Shown: positions 1 to 11,586 of the stretch, piece by piece
How the letters are laid out: the number at the start of each line of letters is the position of its first letter
Numbering within the stretch: the stretch's first letter is position 1
Assembly (NCBI GenBank): GCA_003216255.1
Contig: QCJD01000004.1
Span: 18,854 to 82,853, forward strand
DNA from: Pelagibacteraceae bacterium AG-404-N13
Lineage (GTDB): Bacteria; Pseudomonadota; Alphaproteobacteria; Pelagibacterales; Pelagibacteraceae
Direction: 5' to 3'
DNA length: 64,000 bases
Program-made: the position numbers and the translations under genes
Notes under the pieces: generated by a model
What the model was told of the DNA's origin: nothing
Databases searched by the model: none
What the model saw: the letters and a program-made list of their open reading frames with translations, nothing else

Positions 1-276
1 GCTAATCATCCTGTAAAAAATTTAATTAATAAAAAAGTTGAAATAACAAGTCAAAACCATGGCTTTGAGGTTGTAAAAGAGAGCTTGTCGAAAAATATAC
101 AGATAACTCATAAATCACTTTTTGATAATTCGATTGAAGGAATTAAATTAAAAAATAAGCCAGTTTTCTCTGTACAATACCATCCTGAATCAAATCCTGG
201 ACCACAAGATAGTCATTATTTATTTAGCGATTTTATTAAAGATGTAAAAAAATATGCCAAAAAGAAAAGATATTAA
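1..276 (+). CDS. carA: carbamoyl-phosphate synthase small subunit (C-terminal part, truncated by window start)
   Basis: Frame 1 is open from base 1 ([24 protein letters not shown]...[21 protein letters not shown]), a typical class I GATase C-terminus; followed by carB. Confidence 0.95.
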   Translation, partial: ANHPVKNLINKKVEITSQNHGFEVVKESLSKNIQITHKSLFDNSIEGIKLKNKPVFSVQYHPESNPGPQDSHYLFSDFIKDVKKYAKKKRY

Positions 277-3200
277 AAAAATTTTAGTTATTGGAGCTGG
301 ACCAATTATTATAGGACAAGCATGTGAATTTGATTATTCTGGGACACAGGCGTGTAAAGCTCTTAAAGATGAAGGATATAAAGTAATTTTAATCAATTCA
401 AATCCTGCAACAATAATGACTGATCCTGAAGTTGCAGATAAAACTTATATAGAGCCAATTACGTTACAAGTTCTTGAAGAAGTAATTAAGAAAGAAAAAC
501 CAGACGCAATACTTCCAACAATGGGCGGACAAACTGCCTTAAATTTAGCCATCAAAGCAGAAGAAGTTGGTCTTCTTGATAAATATAAAATTGAACTAAT
601 TGGAGCCAAATCAAAAGCAATTGAAAATGCTGAAGACAGAAAAAAATTTAGAAAAAATATGTCAGATATTGGAATTGATTTACCTAAATCTGAAATACTA
701 AACAGCTTCAAACATGCAGCAAAATGTTTAAGAAAAATTGGCTTACCTGCAATTATCAGACCTTCTTTTACCTTGGGAGGTTTGGGTGGTGGTATTGCTA
801 AAACTAAAAAAGAATTTTTTAAAATAGTAAAACAAGGAATTCATGAGTCTCCAAAAAACCAAGTTTTGGTTGAAGAGTGTTTGGAAGGATGGAAAGAGTT
901 TGAAATGGAGGTTGTAAGAGATCGAAAAGATAATTGTATAATAATTTGTTCAATTGAAAATATCGACCCTATGGGAATTCATACGGGGGATTCTATTACG
1001 ATTGCTCCTGCCTTAACATTAACTGATAAAGAGTATCAAGTCATGAGAAATGCTTCCATTGCTTGTTTAAGAAAAATTGGAGTTGAGACTGGAGGTTCAA
1101 ATGTTCAGTTTGCCATAAATCCTAGGAACGGAAGAATGGTAATTATTGAAATGAACCCAAGAGTTTCGAGATCCTCTGCTTTAGCTTCAAAAGCTACTGG
1201 ATTTCCAATTGCAAAAGTAGCTGCAAAATTAGCAGTGGGATATACTCTGGATGAGTTAAAAAATGAAATTACAAAAACTACTCCAGCATCATTTGAACCA
1301 ACTATTGATTATGTAGTAACAAAAATACCTAGATTTACATTTGAAAAGTTTGCTGACACAGAGGCAACCCTTGGAACATCAATGAGATCTGTTGGTGAAG
1401 CAATGGCAATTGGAAGGAATTTTAAGGAGTCTTTACAAAAGGCACTTGTTTCACTTGAAATTGGCCTTTCAGGGTTAGACGATATATTTAATTTTTCAAA
1501 AAAGGAAATAATTAAAAAATTAAAGGAAAGCATTCCTAATAAAATACTTCTGATTGCAGAAGCTTTTAGAAAAAAAATACCTTTTCAAAAAATTCATAAT
1601 TTATCAAAAGTTGATCCTTGGTTTTTAAATCAGATTAAAGAGATTGTTGATGAAGAAAATAATTTAATAAAAAAAGGTTTGCCTAAAAATTATAATGAAT
1701 TTAATAGAATTAAATCAATTGGATTTTCAGATAAAAAACTTTCAAAATTAACAAGGGTAAAAGAGAAAATAGTAAGATCAAAAAGAACAGCTTTAAAGGT
1801 TTTCCCTGTATATAAAAAGGTAGATACTTGTGCAGCTGAATTTAAATCTTTTACACCGTATATGTATTCCACTTACCAAAGAAATTTTTCAGTAAATACT
1901 GAATGTGAGGCAAATCCAACAAATAAGAAAAAGATCATAATTCTTGGTGGAGGACCAAATCGTATCGGTCAGGGTATAGAGTTTGATTATTGTTGTTGTC
2001 AGGCTAGCTTTGCACTGAAAGAAGATGGTTTTGAGACAATAATGATTAATTGCAATCCTGAAACAGTTTCAACTGATTATGACACAAGTGATAGATTGTA
2101 TTTTGAACCATTAATTGATGAATATGTTTTCAATATAATTTTAAAAGAAAAATCTAATGGAAATTTATTAGGAATTATTGCTCAATTTGGAGGCCAAACA
2201 CCAATAAAATTAGCAAAATTTCTTTACGAAAATTCATTACCAATTTTGGGAACACAATACACATCTATTGATTTAGCGGAGGATAGAGACAGATTTAGAA
2301 ACTTATTAATTAAATTAAATTTAAAACAAGCCGAAAGTGGAATTGCATATACTTACAATCAAGCAATAAATATTTCTAATAAAATTGGCTTACCTTTAGT
2401 TATTAGACCTTCTTACGTTCTTGGCGGAAGGGCCATGGAAATAGTTCATGAAAAAAACCAATTAAAGGAATTTATTAATGAAGCATTTAAAGCTTCAGAA
2501 GAAAATCCAATTTTAATCGATAAATTTATTAATAATGCAATGGAAGTCGACGTTGATGCTATATCAGATGGTAAAGATGTTTATGTTGCAGGAATTATGC
2601 AACACATTGAAGAAGCAGGAATTCATTCTGGGGACTCTGCTTGTTGTTTGCCTCCTATATCAATTAAAGAAAATTTGCTTAAAGAGTTAAAGATACAAAC
2701 AAGAAAACTAGCTTTAGCTTTAAAGGTTAAAGGCTTTTTAAATATACAGTTTGCGATAAAGAAGGATGAAATATTTGTAATAGAAGTAAACCCAAGAGCA
2801 AGCAGAACTGTTCCTTTTGTTTCAAAAGCTAATGGCGTTCCATTAGCTAAAATTGCATCTAGAATTATGGCAGGTGAAAAACTTGGAAAATATAAATTAA
2901 AATATCAAACTAATAAAACATTTGCTGTTAAAGAAGCAGTTTTTCCATTTAATAAATTTCCTGAAAGTGATGTTCTTCTTGGTCCGGAAATGAAATCAAC
3001 AGGCGAAGTAATGGGATTTGATGATGATTTTGGAATGGCTTATGCTAAAAGTCAAATAGCTGCATCTAATTCATTGCCAACAAAAGGTTTGGCATTTTTA
3101 TCGGTGAAAGATTCTCACAAAGAAGAAATAATTGAACTTGCAAAAAAATTATTAAAATTAAATTTCAATTTGTGTGGAACTAGTGGAACGGCTAACGCAA

Positions 3201-3478
3201 TAAGAAGCAAAGGAATTAAATGTAAAAAAATAAATAAGGTAAGCAGTGGAACTCCTCATATAGTTGATGTTTTAAATTCAAAAAAAATTGCTTTGGTTAT
3301 TAACACAGGAGGAGGTAAAAAAAGACATCGTCTTAGTGATGCAAGAGCTTTGAGAAGAGCTACTTTGATTAATAAAGTTCCATATTGTACTAATATGTCA
3401 ACTGCTTATGCTTGCTTAGAAGCAATTCAATCGCTAAAAAATAAAAAACTAAAAGTAAAATCTATTCAAGATAATTAA
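254..3478 (+). CDS. carB: carbamoyl-phosphate synthase large subunit
   Basis: 1074 aa, two ATP-grasp halves ([20 protein letters not shown] / [17 protein letters not shown]). Confidence 0.98.
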   Translation: MPKRKDIKKILVIGAGPIIIGQACEFDYSGTQACKALKDEGYKVILINSNPATIMTDPEVADKTYIEPITLQVLEEVIKKEKPDAILPTMGGQTALNLAIKAEEVGLLDKYKIELIGAKSKAIENAEDRKKFRKNMSDIGIDLPKSEILNSFKHAAKCLRKIGLPAIIRPSFTLGGLGGGIAKTKKEFFKIVKQGIHESPKNQVLVEECLEGWKEFEMEVVRDRKDNCIIICSIENIDPMGIHTGDSITIAPALTLTDKEYQVMRNASIACLRKIGVETGGSNVQFAINPRNGRMVIIEMNPRVSRSSALASKATGFPIAKVAAKLAVGYTLDELKNEITKTTPASFEPTIDYVVTKIPRFTFEKFADTEATLGTSMRSVGEAMAIGRNFKESLQKALVSLEIGLSGLDDIFNFSKKEIIKKLKESIPNKILLIAEAFRKKIPFQKIHNLSKVDPWFLNQIKEIVDEENNLIKKGLPKNYNEFNRIKSIGFSDKKLSKLTRVKEKIVRSKRTALKVFPVYKKVDTCAAEFKSFTPYMYSTYQRNFSVNTECEANPTNKKKIIILGGGPNRIGQGIEFDYCCCQASFALKEDGFETIMINCNPETVSTDYDTSDRLYFEPLIDEYVFNIILKEKSNGNLLGIIAQFGGQTPIKLAKFLYENSLPILGTQYTSIDLAEDRDRFRNLLIKLNLKQAESGIAYTYNQAINISNKIGLPLVIRPSYVLGGRAMEIVHEKNQLKEFINEAFKASEENPILIDKFINNAMEVDVDAISDGKDVYVAGIMQHIEEAGIHSGDSACCLPPISIKENLLKELKIQTRKLALALKVKGFLNIQFAIKKDEIFVIEVNPRASRTVPFVSKANGVPLAKIASRIMAGEKLGKYKLKYQTNKTFAVKEAVFPFNKFPESDVLLGPEMKSTGEVMGFDDDFGMAYAKSQIAASNSLPTKGLAFLSVKDSHKEEIIELAKKLLKLNFNLCGTSGTANAIRSKGIKCKKINKVSSGTPHIVDVLNSKKIALVINTGGGKKRHRLSDARALRRATLINKVPYCTNMSTAYACLEAIQSLKNKKLKVKSIQDN

Positions 3479-4137
3479 TCTACCTTCCAATCAGTTTTAA
3501 AATTAACATAGTTAACTTGTAGACATCTTCTTTCTTTAAGTATTTCTTTTTTTTCCATTCCATGCCAAGTATTCGGCCCACTTGAGAAAAAATATCCATA
3601 ATTATCTCTATAAGGCAATGTTTTTACTCTTTTTAAATTACTATCATAAAAGTCAGTTCCTAAATCTTCACTCTCATTATGTTTGTTTACGAATAGAAGA
3701 CATGACATAATTTTTTCTTTGATATCACAGTGTGGTTTTAACCAAAAACCTGATCTATCACATATAACCTCAATTCTTACATACGCTTTTGATAAATCTT
3801 TACCAATTAGTTTTGAAATTGTTTCACAAGTTTTTTTATTTTGAAGTTCTTTAATTAAATTTGTCAAAGCAGGAAATTTATTAGAATTATCTTTTGTTAT
3901 AAAACATCTGAACTTTAAAGCCTTTCCTCCATCAGAAATTCCTGATCTAAACTTTCCCTCTCCCCCATCAATTGCTCTAGTTCCATCATAATTAAGATTG
4001 TGCTCAGCTGGATTGGCAATATCTGCCTGGACTATTTCATTTATCTGTTCTTCTGTAAGAGGTTTATTTAGCTCCCAATGTTTAAATGGATCATCATATT
4101 TTTTTGAATTATTTAAAACTGAATTTAAAAACGACAT
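3475..4137 (-). CDS. 2OG-Fe(II) oxygenase-like protein
   Basis: HxD (PHCDIKEK), distal H (NTWHGM) and R ([10 protein letters not shown]) spacing as in 2OG-Fe(II) oxygenases. Confidence 0.65.
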   Translation of the reverse strand: MSFLNSVLNNSKKYDDPFKHWELNKPLTEEQINEIVQADIANPAEHNLNYDGTRAIDGGEGKFRSGISDGGKALKFRCFITKDNSNKFPALTNLIKELQNKKTCETISKLIGKDLSKAYVRIEVICDRSGFWLKPHCDIKEKIMSCLLFVNKHNESEDLGTDFYDSNLKRVKTLPYRDNYGYFFSSGPNTWHGMEKKEILKERRCLQVNYVNFKTDWKVD

Positions 4138-5075
4138 TAAGATATTTTTTTTTTGATTTCTTTAGCTATTCTATTTGTTTCATCTAGAATTTCATAGTTC
4201 CAAATTTCAACTTTTTCATTTAAATTTTTAATAATTTTTAATTTGTAAAACAAATCTCTAAATTTTCTAAATCTATAATCATTTGACTTTGCGGGTATTT
4301 CAGCAATATAAATAGGCTTTCCAGTTAGTGCTGCTTCAGAAATCATAGAAGTAGAATCGCATGTTACAACAATATATTTAGCTAAAGATAAACTGGATAA
4401 ATAAGCTTTTTTATCTACATCTTTAATTACCAAATTATTTTCTCCAAGATATTTTTGAGTAAAATCAATTATTTTTTCTGGTGTTCTCATAGAAGGAATT
4501 ATTATTGCCTGCAAATTATTAGTCTCCAATAAACTTTTAATTTTATCAAAAATTTTTATTAGATTTTTTTCATTATAATCATAATATTTATTAGGACCTC
4601 CAAGAATAAGTGACAGATACTCTTTTTCCTTATTCAGTTTTTCAGATAAATATTCATGGTTATTCGTTATTTCTTCTTTAGTTAAATAATGAATTGACCC
4701 TTTTGATAAAATTACATTCTCTCCAGTCAAACCATCGTGTTCGGGTGCTATGATAAAATCGAAATTATTTAAAGATACTTTTGGGTCTTGAATGTGAATG
4801 TTGTGAACTTTTTTTTTTGAATTTTTTTTTAGGTAAATTGATGGAATTACACTTTTTCTCCCACAAGAAATAATAATGTCAAAATCATTTGTAGTTATTG
4901 AGTTGAAAGTAAAATTTGAAACAGGTGTAAATTTAGGTGGTATTAATTTCCAAAATTTATTTAGTTCAACTTTATGGTGAGTAAAATCAATTTCTAGCGC
5001 CTTTGCCAAACCTTCAACTTGGCTTATCATCCCATGCATACCTTCGGTCAATAATAGACCTTTCAATTTAGACAT
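4137..5075 (-). CDS. mitochondrial-fission ELM1-like (DUF1022) family protein
   Basis: Family-like LTEGMHGMISQVEGLAKAL N-terminus, IIAPEHDG, LGGPNKYY and CDSTSMISEAALTGKPIYI motifs. Confidence 0.75.
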   Translation of the reverse strand: MSKLKGLLLTEGMHGMISQVEGLAKALEIDFTHHKVELNKFWKLIPPKFTPVSNFTFNSITTNDFDIIISCGRKSVIPSIYLKKNSKKKVHNIHIQDPKVSLNNFDFIIAPEHDGLTGENVILSKGSIHYLTKEEITNNHEYLSEKLNKEKEYLSLILGGPNKYYDYNEKNLIKIFDKIKSLLETNNLQAIIIPSMRTPEKIIDFTQKYLGENNLVIKDVDKKAYLSSLSLAKYIVVTCDSTSMISEAALTGKPIYIAEIPAKSNDYRFRKFRDLFYKLKIIKNLNEKVEIWNYEILDETNRIAKEIKKKIS

Positions 5076-5096
5076 TAATCACTATATAGCTTTCAT

Positions 5097-6041
5097 ATGA
5101 ATCAAAATCCAACAAAACACACAAAAGTGTTAATAATTGGGTCCGGTCCTGCCGGATACACTGCTGCAGTTTATGCTGCAAGAGCAATGCTTAAACCTAT
5201 ACTAGTTCATGGAATGGAACCAGGTGGACAATTAACAACTACCACTGATGTTGAAAATTTTCCAGGTTTTGCGGAAGTAATTCAAGGACCTTGGCTAATG
5301 GAACAAATGAAAGAACAAGCACAAGCAGTTGGAACTGAAATGATTGAAGATCATATTGCTTCTGTAAATTTAAAATCAAAACCTTTTGAAGCAGTTGGGG
5401 ACGGCGGGCAGAAATATACTGCAGATACAATTATTATTTCAACTGGAGCTCAAGCAAGATGGTTAAACATTGACTCAGAACAAAAGTTTAGAGGATTTGG
5501 AGTATCCGCATGTGCCACTTGTGATGGTTTTTTCTTTAAAGAAAAAACGGTTGCAGTTGTTGGTGGAGGAAATGCAGCTGTGGAAGAAGCAATGTTTCTT
5601 ACAAAATTTGCATCGAAAGTACAGTTAATTCATAGAAGAAATGAATTAAGAGCTGAAAAGCTACTTCAAAAAAAATTAATGGAAAATAAAAAAATTGAAA
5701 TTATTTGGGACAGTGTAGTTGAGGAAGTGATTGGAGATGACGAACCTAAAAATGTAAAAGGTTTAAAAATTAAAAATGTTAAAACAAATGAGACAAAGGA
5801 ATTAAAAATAGATGGTCTTTTTATTGCTATTGGACATGACCCTGCAACTCAGTTATTCAAAGATCAATTAAACATGGATAAAGAGGGTTATTTAATAACT
5901 AAACCAGACTCTACTGAGACAAATATCCCTGGTGTTTTCGCGGCAGGTGATGTTAAAGATAAAATCTTTAGACAGGCAGTTACGGCTGCAGGAATGGGTT
6001 GTATGTCTGCATTAGAAGCTGAAAAATTTTTAGCTTCGTAA
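5097..6041 (+). CDS. trxB: thioredoxin-disulfide reductase
   Basis: GSGPAGYTAAVYAARA, redox motif CATCDGFFF, AAGDV. Confidence 0.97.
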   Translation: MNQNPTKHTKVLIIGSGPAGYTAAVYAARAMLKPILVHGMEPGGQLTTTTDVENFPGFAEVIQGPWLMEQMKEQAQAVGTEMIEDHIASVNLKSKPFEAVGDGGQKYTADTIIISTGAQARWLNIDSEQKFRGFGVSACATCDGFFFKEKTVAVVGGGNAAVEEAMFLTKFASKVQLIHRRNELRAEKLLQKKLMENKKIEIIWDSVVEEVIGDDEPKNVKGLKIKNVKTNETKELKIDGLFIAIGHDPATQLFKDQLNMDKEGYLITKPDSTETNIPGVFAAGDVKDKIFRQAVTAAGMGCMSALEAEKFLAS

Positions 6042-6048
6042 AGGAAAC

Positions 6049-6438
6049 ATGGAAAAAATAGTTAAACAAATACAGTTATTAACTTTAATCATAATTCTAA
6101 TCAGTACAGTGATAGCTATTGGTAGTGAACTTTATCAAATGTTTAAAATTCAAACAGTCACTTTGGCTGATCTTCTTCTTCTTTTTCTTTATCTAGAAGT
6201 TTTAGCAATGGTTAGAGTTTTTTGGGAAAGTCAATCAATACAAATTACTTTGCCATTATTTATTGCTATAACAGCTTTATCGAGATTTATAATTTTACAA
6301 GGCAAATCTATAAATCCTGAAATTCTTGTTTATGAAGCAGGAGCAATTTTATTAATTGCTTTAGCTATTCTTGTATTAAGATTTAGAAATTCTCCAATTG
6401 TTGGTTTAGATAAAAAGAAAAAAGCTTCTAAAAAATAA
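6049..6438 (+). CDS. PsiE-like small integral membrane protein
   Basis: 129 aa, multiple TM helices, LEVLAMVRVFWESQSIQITLPLFIAITALSRFII resembles the PsiE family. Confidence 0.6.
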   Translation: MEKIVKQIQLLTLIIILISTVIAIGSELYQMFKIQTVTLADLLLLFLYLEVLAMVRVFWESQSIQITLPLFIAITALSRFIILQGKSINPEILVYEAGAILLIALAILVLRFRNSPIVGLDKKKKASKK

Positions 6439-6439
6439 T

Positions 6440-7462
6440 ATGACTGAAAAAGTACTGCTAACAGGTGTTAGTGGATGGATTGCAAAACATACTGCAATAG
6501 AATTATTGAATTCAGGTTATGAAGTTTTAGGAACGGTCAGAAACAAAAATTTAATTGAGCAAACAAAAGAAACTATAAGTAAATATACTTCAATAGATAA
6601 ATTATCATTTGTTGAGTTAGATCTTGTTAAAGACGACGGATGGAATGAGGCAGCAAAAGGATGTAAGTATATTTTTCATGTTGCTTCTCCATTTCCAATA
6701 AAAGTTTCAAAGAATAGAGAAAGTTTATTACCTCCTGCTGTTGATGGGACATTAAGAGTTTTAAATGCTGGTTTAAATGCTGGTGTAGAACAAATAATTA
6801 AAACTTCCTCGATCGTTGCAATGTTTAGAAAACCAAATAGAAGTAATCCCTATACATTTGGTGAAAATGATTGGACTGATGAAAATTGGGTAGAGGGAGT
6901 GAATGACTATTTTTTATCAAAAACAAAAGCAGAGAAAGCGGCATGGAAATTAATGGAAAGTAAGGGATTAAAAAATAAATTAACAACGATTAATCCAGGT
7001 GGAGTATTTGGTGATGCTTTAGATAAAAAAGGAGGTACATCAATTGAATATGTTAGACAATTTATGGCAGGTAAATTTCCAGGGGCACCTAAATTTGCAG
7101 TTTTAATTTCCGATGTCAAAGATATTGCTAAAGCACATGTTGCCTGTATTGGAAACAACAAAGTTGGTGGAAGAAGACTAATTGTTGGTAAAGAAGTTAA
7201 AAAACTTGTTGAGTTGTCTCAATTAATGGCTGAAGCGATGCCTGAGTATGCAAAGAAACTTCCTAAAAAAGAACTTCCAAATTTTATGGTAAAGTTAATA
7301 AGTTATTTAGACTCTAGTGCTAAAACAATGATACCTGACCTAGGAATTATGATGCAAACTGACACTACCTATGCGGAAGAACTATTAGGTTTTAAATTTA
7401 AACCTGCAAAAGATTGTATGGCTGAGAATGCAAAATCTGTGGTAAGACTTGGTTTAGTTTAA
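6440..7462 (+). CDS. NAD-dependent epimerase / dihydroflavonol-4-reductase-like SDR
   Basis: LTGVSGWIAKHTAIELLNSGYEVLGTVRN Rossmann motif, YFLSKTKAEKAAW active site. Confidence 0.85.
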   Translation: MTEKVLLTGVSGWIAKHTAIELLNSGYEVLGTVRNKNLIEQTKETISKYTSIDKLSFVELDLVKDDGWNEAAKGCKYIFHVASPFPIKVSKNRESLLPPAVDGTLRVLNAGLNAGVEQIIKTSSIVAMFRKPNRSNPYTFGENDWTDENWVEGVNDYFLSKTKAEKAAWKLMESKGLKNKLTTINPGGVFGDALDKKGGTSIEYVRQFMAGKFPGAPKFAVLISDVKDIAKAHVACIGNNKVGGRRLIVGKEVKKLVELSQLMAEAMPEYAKKLPKKELPNFMVKLISYLDSSAKTMIPDLGIMMQTDTTYAEELLGFKFKPAKDCMAENAKSVVRLGLV

Positions 7463-8641
7463 ATTATTACAAAAGGATTTTATTCTCTCCATTGCTACTT
7501 TTAATTTTTGCATTGATGTAGCATAAGAAATTCTAAAGTATCCTGGTAAACCAAATGCAGATCCTTGAACAACTGCTACATTTGCTTTTTCTAACAACTT
7601 TTCAACAAATTCAGAGTCTGTTTTTAGTTTTGTTTTTTTATTTAATAGTTTTTTGCAACTTGGAAATACATAGAAAGCACCATCAGGAGTTAAGCAATTC
7701 ACCCCTTTTATATTATTTAGACTCTTAACTACAAAATCTCTTCTTTTTTTAAATTCTTTTGATCTAGTTTTTATGAAACTTTGTGTTCCATTTAAAGCTT
7801 CAACAGCCGCAGCCTGACTAATTGATGAAGGGTTTGAGGTTGATTGAGATTGAACTTTTCTAATTGCTTTAATAATTTCTTTAGGACCACCCGCATATCC
7901 TATTCTCCATCCTGTCATTGCATAAGATTTGCTAACACCATTCATTGTAAGTGTTCTATTTTTTAAATTAGATACTTGGGCAATAGTAAAATATTTAGAT
8001 TTGTCATAAGAAATATGCTCATAAATATCATCGCTTAAAATATGAATTTTTTTATGTTTAGCTAATATTTTAGATAATTTTACTATCTCCTTTTTTGTAT
8101 AACTTGCACCTGTAGGATTTGATGGTGAATTCAGTATTAACCATTTTGTTTTTTTTGAAATTGCTTTTTTTAATTTTGCTGGAGTTAATTTAAAATTCTC
8201 ACCCTCGCTACATTTTACTATTTTTGGTTTACCTCCTGCTAATAGTACCATATCTGGATATGAAACCCAAAAAGGTGCTGGTATAATTACTTCATCACCT
8301 TTGTTTAATGTGGCCATAAAAGCATTATAAAGAACCTGCTTGCCACCCGTTCCGACTGTTATTTCTTCTACTGAGTACTTTAAGTTATTTTCTTTTTTAA
8401 ATTTTTTAATTATCGCTTTTTTTAATGCAGGAGTTCCATCAACCGCAGTATATTTTGTATCACCTCCCCTAATAGCTTTTATGGCTGCATTTTTGATATT
8501 ATTAGGTGTATCAAAATCCGGCTCGCCAGCTCCTAATCCTATCACATCTTTTCCAGCAGCTTTTAATTCTCTGGCTTTTTGGGAAACAGCTATAGTTGGT
8601 GAGGGTTTTATTCTCTTTAAACTGTTAGATATTATGCTCAT
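7454..8641 (-). CDS. aspC: aspartate aminotransferase (class I PLP aminotransferase)
   Basis: SPTIAVSQKARELKAAGKDVIGLGAGEPDFDTP, SNPTGA, NGVSKSYAMTGWRIGY. Confidence 0.93.
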   Translation of the reverse strand: MSIISNSLKRIKPSPTIAVSQKARELKAAGKDVIGLGAGEPDFDTPNNIKNAAIKAIRGGDTKYTAVDGTPALKKAIIKKFKKENNLKYSVEEITVGTGGKQVLYNAFMATLNKGDEVIIPAPFWVSYPDMVLLAGGKPKIVKCSEGENFKLTPAKLKKAISKKTKWLILNSPSNPTGASYTKKEIVKLSKILAKHKKIHILSDDIYEHISYDKSKYFTIAQVSNLKNRTLTMNGVSKSYAMTGWRIGYAGGPKEIIKAIRKVQSQSTSNPSSISQAAAVEALNGTQSFIKTRSKEFKKRRDFVVKSLNNIKGVNCLTPDGAFYVFPSCKKLLNKKTKLKTDSEFVEKLLEKANVAVVQGSAFGLPGYFRISYATSMQKLKVAMERIKSFCNNLN

Positions 8642-8677
8642 TGAAATATGTTTTTATTTTAATACTTTGTTTAATAT

Positions 8678-10849
8678 ATGCAAAATACTTATCAAGATTT
8701 AATTACAGATATACAGAGCAAAAATCCAGGGATTTCTGAAAAACTGGAAGGTGGAAAAAAGTTCAAAATTAAATCTGATTTTAAACCTGCTGGTGATCAG
8801 CCAGATGCAATTAAAAAATTAGTTCAGGGTGCAAAAAAAAATGAATTTAATCAAGTTTTGCTTGGCGTTACAGGATCAGGAAAAACCTTTACCATGGCAA
8901 AAATTATTGAGGAAACAAATAGGCCTGCTCTTATATTGGCTCCAAATAAAACTTTAGCAGCTCAGTTATACGGTGAAATGAAAGCTTTTTTTCCTGATAA
9001 TGCTGTTGAATATTTTGTGTCTTATTATGATTATTATACTCCAGAAGCATATGTTCCAAGATCAGATACATACATTGAAAAAGAAGCATCAATAAATGAA
9101 CAGATAGATAGGATGAGACACTCAGCAACCAGATCTCTTCTTGAACGAGATGATGTTTTAATTGTTGCAAGTGTTTCTTGCATTTATGGACTTGGATCAG
9201 TTGAGGCTTATAGCAAGATGACTTTGACCCTTGAAAGAAATAATGATTACAATCGAGAACAATTAATAAAATCACTAGTAGCTCTTCAATACAAAAGAAA
9301 TGATCAAAATTTTTTTAGAGGAACTTTTAGAGCAAGAGGTGAGTACTTAGAAATTTTTCCGTCTCATTTAGAAGACAGAGCTTGGAGAATAAGTTTATTT
9401 GGAGATAAATTAGAAAAAATCGAGGAGTTTGATCCATTAACAGGGGATCAGGTGAGAGAATTAAATCTCGTAAAAGTTTATGCTAATAGCCATTACATAA
9501 CTCCAAAACCAACAATAGAGCAAGCTGTAATAAAAATTAGAAAAGAATTAGAGAATACTCTCAAAAAACACAAAGCAGAAAATAAACTATTAGAAGCTCA
9601 AAGATTAGAGGAAAGAACTAAGTTTGATTTAGAAATGATCGAAGCAACAGGAACTTGTGCTGGAATTGAAAATTATTCAAGGTTTTTATCTGGAAGAAAA
9701 CCTGGTGAGCCACCCCCTACTTTATTTGAGTATTTTCCAGATAATACTTTAATTTTTGTTGACGAAAGTCATGTCACAGTTCCACAATTAAATGGAATGT
9801 TTAAGGGTGATAGATCCAGAAAAAGTACTCTTGCAGAATATGGATTTAGGCTTCCCTCTTGTATGGATAATAGACCATTGAAATTTGAAGAATGGGATTT
9901 AATGAGAACTCAAACTGTCTTTGTTTCTGCTACGCCTGGGCCCTGGGAGTTAGAACAAACAAAAGGAAAGTTTATTGATCAAGTAATCAGACCAACAGGT
10001 TTAATTGACCCACCGGTAGAAGTTAAACCTGCTAAAAACCAAGTAGACGACTTGATGCATGAATGTAAAAAAACTATTGAAAAAAATCATAGAGTTCTTG
10101 TTACGACTTTAACAAAAAAAATGGCTGAAGATTTAACCGAGTATCTTCATGAAAATGGAATTAAAGTTAGATACTTGCATTCTGATATAGACACTCTTGA
10201 GAGAATAGAAATTATGAGAGACTTAAGGCTAGGTGTCTTTGATGTTTTAGTTGGAATTAATTTATTAAGAGAAGGTCTTGATATACCTGAGTGTGCTTTG
10301 GTTGGAATTTTAGATGCAGATAAGGAAGGATTTTTAAGATCTGAGACATCATTAATTCAAACAATCGGACGAGCCGCAAGAAATTTGGATGGAAAAGTAA
10401 TTCTTTATGCAGATAAAGAAACTAAAAGTATAAAAAAAGCTATTAAAGAAACAGAGAGACGAAGAAATATTCAATTAGCTTATAACAAGAAAAATAAAAT
10501 TAGCGCCACCTCAATTAAGAAAGAAATAAGTGATATTTTGGAAAGTGTTTATGAAAAAGACTATGTAAAAATAGGAACAGGAGCAAATATAGGTGGAAAT
10601 CTAAAAAAACATCTTAAAGCTTTAAATAAACAAATGAAGGAAGCCGCTGGTAATTTAGAATTCGAAGAAGCGGCAAAAATAAGGGACGAAATTAGAAAAC
10701 TTGAAACTTCTGAGTTAGAGATTACACTTAATCCTCAAGTAAAGAAATATAACAAAAAAAATAAGCTTTATCCTAAAGGAAGATCAACTATGGGGATGCC
10801 AGGAACAAGAGCTCAAAAGGGAAAAAAGAAATGGAAGCAAATAAAATAA
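8678..10849 (+). CDS. uvrB: excinuclease ABC subunit UvrB
   Basis: [41 protein letters not shown]-terminal UVR motif. Confidence 0.98.
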   Translation: MQNTYQDLITDIQSKNPGISEKLEGGKKFKIKSDFKPAGDQPDAIKKLVQGAKKNEFNQVLLGVTGSGKTFTMAKIIEETNRPALILAPNKTLAAQLYGEMKAFFPDNAVEYFVSYYDYYTPEAYVPRSDTYIEKEASINEQIDRMRHSATRSLLERDDVLIVASVSCIYGLGSVEAYSKMTLTLERNNDYNREQLIKSLVALQYKRNDQNFFRGTFRARGEYLEIFPSHLEDRAWRISLFGDKLEKIEEFDPLTGDQVRELNLVKVYANSHYITPKPTIEQAVIKIRKELENTLKKHKAENKLLEAQRLEERTKFDLEMIEATGTCAGIENYSRFLSGRKPGEPPPTLFEYFPDNTLIFVDESHVTVPQLNGMFKGDRSRKSTLAEYGFRLPSCMDNRPLKFEEWDLMRTQTVFVSATPGPWELEQTKGKFIDQVIRPTGLIDPPVEVKPAKNQVDDLMHECKKTIEKNHRVLVTTLTKKMAEDLTEYLHENGIKVRYLHSDIDTLERIEIMRDLRLGVFDVLVGINLLREGLDIPECALVGILDADKEGFLRSETSLIQTIGRAARNLDGKVILYADKETKSIKKAIKETERRRNIQLAYNKKNKISATSIKKEISDILESVYEKDYVKIGTGANIGGNLKKHLKALNKQMKEAAGNLEFEEAAKIRDEIRKLETSELEITLNPQVKKYNKKNKLYPKGRSTMGMPGTRAQKGKKKWKQIK

Positions 10850-11586
10850 TTATTACTGGAGGCGCTACAAGAATCGGGGCAGTAATTGCAGAAAAATTAT
10901 CAGGTCCAGGAAAAGAAATTGTAATTCATTTCAATAAATCAAAGTCAAATGCTGAAAAACTTAAAAAAGAGTTATCTAAAAATGGAACTAAAATTTATTT
11001 AGTTAAAGCCGACCTTGGCAAAGAAGAAGATATAAATAAAATAATAAAATTTGCTAAATCTAAATTAAAATACTTTGATTGTTTAATTAATAACGCTTCA
11101 CTATTTGAAAATGATAAGCTTGAAAATTTCACAACCGATAGCTGGGGTAAACATTTAAGAACAAATTTAAGAGCGCCAGCACTTTTATCAAAAGCATTTG
11201 CTAAAAATATTAAAGGGAAAAATAACAATATAATTAATATTATTGATCAGAGAGTTTTTAAACTAACTCCCTATTTCTTTTCATATACGATAAGTAAAAC
11301 TGGACTTTATACTCTTACTAAAACAAGCGCTATGAGCCTTGCTCCGAATATAAGAGTAAATGGAATTGCTCCAGGTCCTACATTAAAAAATAAAAGACAA
11401 TCTGAAAAACACTTCAAAAAGCAATACATGGCAACCCCTCTTAAAAGACAAGTAGATGTTGAACAAATCTGTAATGCCGTTGATTTTTTCATTAAAAATA
11501 GATCTATTACAGGACAGGTAATTTCAATTGATAGTGGTCAAAGTTTAAACTGGCAAACACCCGATATTATGGGAAGTAAAGAATGA
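10831..11586 (+). CDS. short-chain dehydrogenase/reductase, pteridine reductase/FolM-like
   Basis: SDR fold ([33 protein letters not shown]); located two genes upstream of folB. Confidence 0.75.
   Translation: MEANKIIITGGATRIGAVIAEKLSGPGKEIVIHFNKSKSNAEKLKKELSKNGTKIYLVKADLGKEEDINKIIKFAKSKLKYFDCLINNASLFENDKLENFTTDSWGKHLRTNLRAPALLSKAFAKNIKGKNNNIINIIDQRVFKLTPYFFSYTISKTGLYTLTKTSAMSLAPNIRVNGIAPGPTLKNKRQSEKHFKKQYMATPLKRQVDVEQICNAVDFFIKNRSITGQVISIDSGQSLNWQTPDIMGSKE

Noticed and set aside
8340-8702. 120-aa plus-strand ORF antisense to aspC
   Set aside because: Lies almost wholly opposite a well-supported gene; composition is that of an antisense frame with no family signature.
8931-9275. 114-aa minus-strand ORF inside uvrB
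   Set aside because: Antisense to a highly conserved gene, with low-complexity H/L/Q-rich translation.
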